Assembly: GCA_003520965.1 (NCBI GenBank)
Contig: DOTU01000327.1
Location: forward strand, 1-11,105
Origin: Candidatus Zixiibacteriota bacterium
GTDB taxonomy: Bacteria > Zixibacteria > MSB-5A5 > UBA10806
DNA: 11,105 nucleotides
Direction: 5' to 3'
In this document: positions 6,092 through 11,105 of the stretch, one piece after another
How the letters are laid out: every line of letters starts with the position of its first letter
How positions within the stretch are numbered: the first letter of the stretch is position 1
The notes under the pieces: generated by a model
The model's database searches: none
The model's input: only the letters and a program-made list of their open reading frames with translations
What the model was told of the DNA's origin: nothing
Made by a program: the position numbers and the translations under genes

Positions 6092-7030
6092 ATGGCATTT
6101 CTCTTTCCTGGCCAGGGTTCACAGTATGTCGGTATGGCCAAGGACCTGTTTGAGGAGTTTTCCTCTGTAAGCGAGATTTTCACCGGGGCCTCCGAAATCC
6201 TGAAATATGATCTGGCCGAGGTCTGTTTTACGGGCCCGGAAGAGAAACTAAAACAGACTGCTTATACGCAGCCCGCGATTTTTGTACACTCCTTTGTTCT
6301 CGATATGATCTTAAAGGAGAACTTTATCAAACCATCATGCGCCGCAGGTCATTCGCTTGGCGAGTATACAGCCTTGACTTCATCCGGAGCATTGAGCTTT
6401 GACCAAGCGCTAAAAGCTATCGCCAAACGCAGCGCTGTCATGCAGGAAGATTGTGACAGACAGCCTGGGGCCATGGCCGCCATACTGGGACTCAAGTACG
6501 ATGAGGTCGTGGAAGCCTTGGGAAGCGCTGAAGGTATTTCCGTTCCAGCTAACTATAATTCCCCCGATCAGATTGTTATTTCCGGCGAGAAAAATGCTGT
6601 GGATACCGCCTGCGCCAAACTGAAAGAAGCCGGTGCAAAAAGAGCCTTGCCGCTTCAGGTGGCAGGGGCTTATCATTCACCGCTAATGACCAGGTCGGCG
6701 GAGACAATGCGGCAGTATATATCGCAGATGCAATTTGGCGATTTCGGCTATCCGGTTTACTCAAATGTTGGCGCAGAGCCGGTATTGGACGGCGAAGCGT
6801 TTAAGGAGTTGCTCGCGTCACAGATCCTCAACCCGGTGATGTGGTACCCGATCCTCCAGAATATGTATCGTGATGGAGTCAGGCTTTTCGTTGAGATCGG
6901 TCCGGGCAAAGCTCTACAGGGGATGGTGAAGCGTTCTTTTAATGATCCTGAAATTGAAATTTTCGGTATCGATACGCTTGACGATCTGGATCAATTTATG
7001 AACCAGTACGCGGAGACGGACGACAAGTGA
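6092..7030 (+). CDS. fabD: Malonyl-CoA:ACP transacylase
   Basis: FabD moves malonyl from CoA to ACP through a Ser-bound intermediate. Visible signatures are FPGQGSQ (6-11), the nucleophile Ser88 in GHSLGEY, Arg113, the catalytic His195 in AYHSPLM and the C-terminal EIGPGKALQGM. The reading frame is open further upstream, into fabH, but homology begins at MAFLFPGQGSQ, so I place the start at the ATG at 6092. That gives 312 residues, close to the family norm, and avoids a 101-nt overlap. No clear Shine-Dalgarno sequence precedes it; the start is 10 nt after the fabH stop, which favours coupling. The stop overlaps the fabG start by 4 nt. Confidence 0.95.
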   Translation: MAFLFPGQGSQYVGMAKDLFEEFSSVSEIFTGASEILKYDLAEVCFTGPEEKLKQTAYTQPAIFVHSFVLDMILKENFIKPSCAAGHSLGEYTALTSSGALSFDQALKAIAKRSAVMQEDCDRQPGAMAAILGLKYDEVVEALGSAEGISVPANYNSPDQIVISGEKNAVDTACAKLKEAGAKRALPLQVAGAYHSPLMTRSAETMRQYISQMQFGDFGYPVYSNVGAEPVLDGEAFKELLASQILNPVMWYPILQNMYRDGVRLFVEIGPGKALQGMVKRSFNDPEIEIFGIDTLDDLDQFMNQYAETDDK

Positions 7031-7767
7031 GTCTCGAAAAAAGAATTGCGCTCGTTACAGGCGGAGCGCGGGGAATTGGTTACGCTATTGCCTGCAAGTT
7101 AGCTGCCGACGGTTGCGCGGTTGTGATATCTGATATTATGGGCGAGGTCGCTGATGAGGCGGCAGCTAAACTGGTAGCCGATGGCTCAGAAGCATATTCG
7201 GTCAGCGGCGACGTGTCCAAAGTCGATGATGTGGAACGAATGTTCGCCCTGGCCTTAGAAAAATATGGCAAGATCGATATCCTGATCAACAACGCCGGCG
7301 TTACAAGGGATAATCTCCTGCTGCGTCTGGAGGAGAAGGATTGGGATCTGGTTTTGGATGTCAATTTGAAGGGTTCGTTCCTTTGTACCAAGGCCGCCTC
7401 AAGAATTATGATGAAAAATCGCTGGGGAAGAATTATTAATATATCGTCAGTGGTGGGAGTTATGGGGAATGCCGGGCAGGCCAACTACTCAGCCTCGAAA
7501 GCGGGCATCATCGGTCTAACCAAATCGGCGGCCAAGGAGCTTGGCGGGCGCAATATCACAGTTAACGCTGTAGCGCCGGGATATATCCAAACCGAGATGA
7601 CCGAAAAACTTCCCCAGGCGGCCAAGGATGGATTTCTAGAGAAGATTCCGTTGAAACGCCCCGGAACTCCCGGTGATGTAGCTGCAGTTGTCTCGTTTTT
7701 GGCCTCGGATGCCGCGGAGTATATCACGGGGCAGGTTATCAACTGCGATGGCGGAATGTTAATGTGA
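7027..7767 (+). CDS. fabG: 3-oxoacyl-ACP reductase
   Basis: The 246-residue short-chain dehydrogenase/reductase uses NADPH to reduce 3-ketoacyl-ACP to 3-hydroxyacyl-ACP. The dinucleotide motif TGGARGIG (11-18), the NNAG segment (88-91) and the catalytic tetrad Asn113, Ser141, Tyr154 and Lys158 are all present, with the 13-residue Ser-Tyr spacing of FabG. The C-terminal EYITGQVINCDGGM is typical. The start is a GTG overlapping the fabD stop (GTGA), with GGAG 11 nt upstream, a standard coupling arrangement. Position between fabD and acpP supports FabG rather than a general dehydrogenase. Confidence 0.96.
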   Translation: MSLEKRIALVTGGARGIGYAIACKLAADGCAVVISDIMGEVADEAAAKLVADGSEAYSVSGDVSKVDDVERMFALALEKYGKIDILINNAGVTRDNLLLRLEEKDWDLVLDVNLKGSFLCTKAASRIMMKNRWGRIINISSVVGVMGNAGQANYSASKAGIIGLTKSAAKELGGRNITVNAVAPGYIQTEMTEKLPQAAKDGFLEKIPLKRPGTPGDVAAVVSFLASDAAEYITGQVINCDGGMLM

Positions 7768-7803
7768 TTGAAAATTTAAGTTAAATGTAATATTTACAAC
7801 CCT

Positions 7804-7810
7804 AAGGAGG
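7804..7810 (+). promoter_or_regulatory. Very strong ribosome binding site of acpP
   Basis: AAGGAGG lies 7 nt before the ATG at 7818, the best Shine-Dalgarno match in the operon. It decides the start: an in-frame TTG two codons upstream (7812) is immediately next to this motif and cannot be the start. Confidence 0.85.
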
Positions 7811-7817
7811 ATTGAAA

Positions 7818-8063
7818 ATGGCGTCAATTGAAGAAAGAGTAAAAGAGATTATCGCGGAAAATTTGGGTGTCGATGCTGAAAAGGTAGTGCCGGAAGCATC
7901 ATTCGTTGACGATCTCGATGCCGATTCCCTGGATCAGGTGGAGTTGATACTGGCTCTCGAAGAAGAGTTTGATTGCACCATCCCCGAGGAAGAAGCGTCC
8001 AAGATTACCACGGTCGGTGAAGCGATCGACTACATCAACAAACATCAAGAGCAGAAGGGTTAG
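7818..8063 (+). CDS. acpP: Acyl carrier protein
   Basis: The 81-residue acidic protein carries the growing acyl chain on a 4'-phosphopantetheine arm. The attachment site is Ser37 in DADSLDQVE, and the flanking ELILALEEEFD and ASKITTVGEAIDYI helices are canonical, so this is the general fatty-acid ACP rather than a specialised one. It is set off from fabG by 50 nt, the largest gap after yceD-rpmF, and has its own very strong ribosome binding site. This fits the need for far more ACP than enzyme. I see no clear promoter in the gap. Confidence 0.97.
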   Translation: MASIEERVKEIIAENLGVDAEKVVPEASFVDDLDADSLDQVELILALEEEFDCTIPEEEASKITTVGEAIDYINKHQEQKG

Positions 8064-8072
8064 CGAAAAGCT

Positions 8073-9320
8073 GTGGCTCGACGGGTAGTTATAACCGGGA
8101 TCGGCTTGGTAACCCCCATCGGTGATACTGTCGATCAGTTTTGGGACGGTCTTGTCAATGGGAAATCCGGGGTTTCGCGAATAGAGAGATTTGATCCTTC
8201 TATTTTGCCAACCCAGATTGCGGCCCAGATCAAGAATTTCGATCCGGAGCAGTACCTGGATAAAAAACAGGCGCGCCGGCTGGATCTCTCCCAGCAATAC
8301 GCTGTTGTTGCTTCCGGGAAAGCTATCGAGAATGCCAGGTTAAATCTTTCATCCGATAACCTTGAACGGATTGGCGTTATCATTGGCTCGGGTGTCGGCG
8401 GCATCGAAACTTTTGAAAAACAGCATGCACTGGTAGTGAATAACCAGCCGCTCAAGATCTCGCCGTTTTTTATTCCAATGATGATCGCCGATATGGCCTC
8501 GGGAATGGTGAGCATTCAATTCGGTCTCCAGGGACCGAACTTTGCCACCGTCTCCGCCTGCGCCTCATCGAGTAACGCGATCGCCGATGCGCTCATGCTC
8601 ATTCAGAGGGATGCGGCGGATGTCATGCTTTGCGGGGGAGCGGAAGCGACAATCACTCTGACTGCTATGGCCGGATTCTGTTCGGCTAAAGCGCTTTCGA
8701 CACGCAATGACGAGCCCGAAAAGGCTTCTCGACCATTCGATAAGGATCGTGATGGTTTTGTTATGGGCGAAGGCGCGGCTATTTTGGTGATCGAAGAGCT
8801 TGAACATGCCCGGGCGCGCGGCGCTAATATCTACGCAGAGCTTCTTGGAATGGGGATGTCAGCTGATGCTTATCATATTACCGCTCCTGCGCCAGACGGT
8901 GGCGGCGCGGCCAGAAGCATAAGGGCAGCTCTGAAGGATTCCGGTATTGGACCGGAGGAAATTGATTATATCAACTCTCACGGTACGGCCACCGAGCTTG
9001 GTGATATTGCCGAAACGGTCGCCATTAAAAGCGTTTTCAATGAGAGAGCCTACAAGATACCAATCAATTCAACCAAGTCGATGATTGGGCATCTTCTTGG
9101 GGCGGCGGGGGCGGCTGAGCTTGCGGCCACGGTTCTCGAGATCGACCACGGGATTCTTCATCCCACGATAAATCTCGATACGCCTGATCCGCGTTGTGAC
9201 CTGGATTATGTGCCTAATAAGGCCCGCAAGGCTGATATCAAATGCGCTATTTCCAACTCGTTTGGATTTGGCGGTCATAATACCACTTTGGTGGTCCGGA
9301 GGTTTGAGAGTCGTAGTTAA
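8073..9320 (+). CDS. fabF: 3-oxoacyl-ACP synthase II (KAS II), chain elongation
   Basis: The 415-residue condensing enzyme extends acyl-ACP with malonyl-ACP. The catalytic residues are Cys163 (SACASSSNA), His303 (NSHGTATELGD), Lys335 (NSTKSM) and His340 (IGHLLGAAGAAE), at the same numbering as I recall for Escherichia coli FabF, so no insertions or losses precede them. The glycine-rich SFGFGGHN lies near the C-terminus. The start is a GTG, giving MARRVVITGIG, 9 nt after the acpP stop, with a modest GAAGGG upstream. The stop shares one base with the rnc start (TAATG). The pairing with acpP directly upstream is the usual one. Confidence 0.97.
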   Translation: MARRVVITGIGLVTPIGDTVDQFWDGLVNGKSGVSRIERFDPSILPTQIAAQIKNFDPEQYLDKKQARRLDLSQQYAVVASGKAIENARLNLSSDNLERIGVIIGSGVGGIETFEKQHALVVNNQPLKISPFFIPMMIADMASGMVSIQFGLQGPNFATVSACASSSNAIADALMLIQRDAADVMLCGGAEATITLTAMAGFCSAKALSTRNDEPEKASRPFDKDRDGFVMGEGAAILVIEELEHARARGANIYAELLGMGMSADAYHITAPAPDGGGAARSIRAALKDSGIGPEEIDYINSHGTATELGDIAETVAIKSVFNERAYKIPINSTKSMIGHLLGAAGAAELAATVLEIDHGILHPTINLDTPDPRCDLDYVPNKARKADIKCAISNSFGFGGHNTTLVVRRFESRS

Positions 9321-10054
9321 TGGCTTTGTCGTTTTTCAAAAGGATCTTCGGTAAAGAAGAGCCGGCCCTTCAAGAGATAGAATCCGTTCTCGGTTATTCG
9401 TTCAAAGATAAGCGGCTTTTGGAAAAGGCCCTCTCTCATCGCTCAAGCGTGAGCGATGGATTGGCCAACGAGAGGCTCGAATATTTGGGCGATGCCGTAT
9501 TGGGTTTGGCGGTCTCCGATTTTCTTTTCAGGAAATTCCCCGATTACAACGAGGGTAATCTGACCAAGATCAAAGCGGCTTTGGTCAATGAGGCCATGCT
9601 TTCCAAGGTAGCTTATTCTTTCAGGCTCGGGCAGTATGTTTTCTTGAGCCCTGAGGAGGAGAAATCCGGAGGGCGGCTTAAGCCGTCGATTATCGCCGAT
9701 GCCATGGAAGCCGTACTGGGCGCGGTCTATCTCGATGGCGGTTTGGAAGCTGCGGAAAAAGTAATTTTCAAGTTTTTATTGGATGATTTCGAGAGCCTAA
9801 TTAAAGATGAGGCGATGTTCAATTATAAGGGTGACCTTCTGGAACGGATGCAGGGGGGCGGTCATGGTGTTCCCAAGTATGAGGTGATCGAGGAGATTGG
9901 GCCGGATCATATTAAAGTATTTGTGATTTCGGTTTCGGTCGATGGCGCTCGCTTAGGCACAGGACAGGGAACATCGAAAAAAGAGGCCGAGCAGCGTGCC
10001 GCCAAGATGGCCCTGGAAACGCTCGCCAGGGAAGATGTGAAAGAGGAGAAATGA
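9320..10054 (+). CDS. rnc: Ribonuclease III
   Basis: The 244-residue double-strand-specific endonuclease processes rRNA precursors and structured mRNAs. The nuclease domain (about 15-160) has the signature NERLEYLGDAVL with Glu51, Glu54 and Asp58, and the second metal-binding pair Asp127 and Glu130 in ADAMEAVLGAVYLDGG, so it should be active. A double-stranded-RNA-binding domain follows at about 168-237, ending in GTGQGTSKKEAEQRAAKMAL. The start overlaps the fabF stop by one base and the stop overlaps etfB by four (ATGA). Linkage of rnc to acpP-fabF is common in several phyla. Confidence 0.97.
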   Translation: MALSFFKRIFGKEEPALQEIESVLGYSFKDKRLLEKALSHRSSVSDGLANERLEYLGDAVLGLAVSDFLFRKFPDYNEGNLTKIKAALVNEAMLSKVAYSFRLGQYVFLSPEEEKSGGRLKPSIIADAMEAVLGAVYLDGGLEAAEKVIFKFLLDDFESLIKDEAMFNYKGDLLERMQGGGHGVPKYEVIEEIGPDHIKVFVISVSVDGARLGTGQGTSKKEAEQRAAKMALETLAREDVKEEK

Positions 10055-10812
10055 AAATTGCCGTTCTAATAAAACAGATACCACAGCTATCAGAAGTAAC
10101 ATTTGGAGCTGATGGGCCGCAATGGCCGGAAGGCGCGCTGATTATTAACCCATTCGATGAGTATGCTGTTGAAGAGGCTTTGCGTATTAAGGAACGCATC
10201 GGAGGAACAGCGGTTACTATAAGCTTCGGGAAATCATCGGCGGAGAATGTCCTGCGAGATACGTTGGCGTTGGGGATGGATGAGGCGTGCCTGATTGAAT
10301 CGGATAAATTTTCGTATGTCGATCCGCAAATGAGCGCGCAAGTGCTGGCGGCTGCTATCAAAAAGATCGGCGATATCGATCTGGTGCTCTGCGGTAAACA
10401 GGCCTCGGATGATGATTCGGCGCTGGTAGCGTCGGCGGTAGCGGGATATCTCGATTGGCCGCAAGTAGGATTCGTCAAGAAGTTCGATACAATCGTTGGC
10501 GGCAAGCTCGTAGCCTGGCGTACAACCGACAGTGGTTACGATGTGGTTGAATCGTCGCTTCCGGCGGTTTGCTCGGTGGTCAAAGAGATTAACGAACCAA
10601 GGCTGCCATCGCTCAAAGGTAAGATGAAAGCCAAGAAGATGGAGATCAAGAAACTATCGCCATCGGAGCTTGGCGTGGAGATGTCATCGCCAATAAATAT
10701 CAAAGCGATCGACGCTCCCAAGGCTCGTCCGCAAGGGGAAATGATAACCGGCGAAACCGATGAGATTATCGAAACGCTGATTCAAAAGCTCAAAGCGGAC
10801 CAGTTGATTTAG
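10051..10812 (+). CDS. etfB: Electron transfer flavoprotein beta subunit
   Basis: The 253-residue protein is the small subunit of the ETF heterodimer, which passes electrons between flavin dehydrogenases and a quinone oxidoreductase or other partners. Visible marks are MKIAVLIKQIP, NPFDEYAVEEALRIKE (33-48), the nucleotide-binding GKQASDDDSALV (115-126) and the beta-subunit signature INEPRLPSLKGKMKAKKMEI (180-199). Leu188 there corresponds to the recognition-loop leucine that contacts dehydrogenase partners. Start and rnc stop share ATGA, so it belongs to the same transcript. The usual partner etfA is not next to it: a terminator and repeats fill the 293 nt to the window edge. Whether this ETF is of the bifurcating type cannot be decided from this subunit alone. 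Confidence 0.93.
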   Translation: MKIAVLIKQIPQLSEVTFGADGPQWPEGALIINPFDEYAVEEALRIKERIGGTAVTISFGKSSAENVLRDTLALGMDEACLIESDKFSYVDPQMSAQVLAAAIKKIGDIDLVLCGKQASDDDSALVASAVAGYLDWPQVGFVKKFDTIVGGKLVAWRTTDSGYDVVESSLPAVCSVVKEINEPRLPSLKGKMKAKKMEIKKLSPSELGVEMSSPINIKAIDAPKARPQGEMITGETDEIIETLIQKLKADQLI

Positions 10813-10858
10813 CGTTATAGTGCGTGTCACCTTTATTGTGACCGCGATTTGTATTAGC

Positions 10859-10890
10859 CGCCGGGATGTTATCGACATCCTGGCGTTTTT
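10859..10890 (+). terminator. Rho-independent terminator at the end of the operon
   Basis: CGCCGGGATGT (10859-10869) pairs with ACATCCTGGCG (10875-10885), an 11-bp stem with one G-U pair and a 5-nt loop, followed by five T (10886-10890). A smaller hairpin (GTCAC/GTGAC, 10826-10842) precedes it. It starts 46 nt after the etfB stop and closes the yceD-etfB transcript. Confidence 0.88.
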
Positions 10891-10937
10891 AATTTGGGTC
10901 GGTTTTCATATTTCAGCTCCTTTCGTTTACATTTTTA

Positions 10938-10998
10938 CTGTAGGTCGGTAATTTATTTGCCGACACTCGATGCGGCCAAATGAATTGGCCGCCTACAG
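10938..10998. repeat. Palindromic repeat element A: two hairpins closed by CTGTAG/CTACAG
   Basis: CTGTAG (10938-10943) pairs with CTACAG (10993-10998). Directly inside are hairpin 1 (GTCGGTAA 10944-10951 with TTGCCGAC 10957-10964, one G-U pair) and hairpin 2 (GCGGCCAA 10972-10979 with TTGGCCGC 10985-10992), joined by a 7-nt linker. The whole 61 nt folds as a compact three-way junction. There is no coding potential. The form is that of an intergenic REP/MITE-like element. Confidence 0.7.
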
Positions 10999-11055
10999 AA
11001 ATACGCAAGCCCCTTCGGGGTTTGATGTCAAAACCGCCAAGGGGTTTTGACCTAC
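10993..11055. repeat. Palindromic repeat element B, same design in opposite orientation
   Basis: Read on the minus strand it begins GTAGGTC, as element A does on the plus strand. It has a first hairpin with a perfect 9-bp stem (GTCAAAACC 11027-11035 with GGTTTTGAC 11043-11051) and a second hairpin (AAGCCCC 11007-11013 with GGGGTTT 11017-11023), and it runs into the shared CTACAG (10993-10998). Elements A and B therefore abut head to head within inverted GTAGGTC/GACCTAC ends (10940-11055). Confidence 0.65.
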
Positions 11056-11069
11056 TATTTTGTTTTCAA

Positions 11070-11105
11070 CTCCCCTTACATTATTGTAAGGGGGAGGTCC
11101 CGGGA
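11070..11105. repeat. Further palindromic repeat, cut by the right window edge
   Basis: CCCCTTACA (11072-11080) and TGTAAGGGG (11085-11093) form a perfect 9-bp stem with a 4-nt loop, flanked by CT and, after one extra G, AG. It continues into GGTCCCGGGA, whose last 8 bases (11098-11105) are themselves a palindrome. The sequence looks like one end of another dispersed intergenic element that continues beyond the window. Confidence 0.5.

Overview
The window is mid-GC bacterial chromosome. Its right two thirds is a type II fatty-acid synthesis operon: yceD, rpmF, plsX, fabH, fabD, fabG, acpP, fabF, rnc and etfB. Its left third is a looser region with a second ketoacyl-ACP synthase III gene, a small secreted fibronectin type III protein and a stand-alone response regulator. 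I see no rRNA, tRNA, CRISPR array, transposase or phage gene. The lineage is an inference only. The left-hand synthase has the long-insert form I associate with Bacteroidota-type enzymes, and secreted FN3 proteins with 'IPPSxIT' linkers are common in the FCB group and related candidate phyla. An uncultured FCB-like lineage such as Zixibacteria fits, but nothing in the window proves it.

Layout. (1) 1-614, minus: 5' part of a FabH-like gene running off the left edge, with a good promoter (669-697) and a perfect palindrome (639-657) between promoter and ribosome binding site. A degenerate dispersed repeat (745-793) lies further upstream. (2) 926-1771, minus: secreted protein with two FN3 repeats and the stub of a third, followed by a strong intrinsic terminator (869-901). 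(3) 2174-2665, plus: single-domain CheY/Rcp1-like response regulator. (4) 2666-3266: about 600 bases without a convincing protein gene but with several hairpins, including a minus-strand terminator that may end a small RNA and a two-stem structure ahead of the operon. (5) 3267-10812, plus: the fatty-acid operon. (6) 10859-11105: operon terminator, then a cluster of palindromic repeats running to the right edge.

How the genes work together. rpmF encodes ribosomal protein L32 and yceD its usual partner. PlsX makes acyl-phosphate for phospholipid synthesis. FabD loads malonyl onto ACP (acpP), FabH starts the chain, FabF elongates it and FabG reduces the 3-keto group. rnc (RNase III) overlaps the end of fabF, and etfB (electron transfer flavoprotein beta subunit) overlaps the end of rnc. 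Short gaps and ATGA/GTGA overlaps show one translationally coupled unit. The largest internal gap (50 nt) other than yceD-rpmF precedes acpP, which has the strongest Shine-Dalgarno sequence, as expected for an abundant carrier protein. The operon core is ordinary. The unusual parts are etfB without a neighbouring etfA, the repeat cluster behind it, and the structured non-coding stretches to its left.
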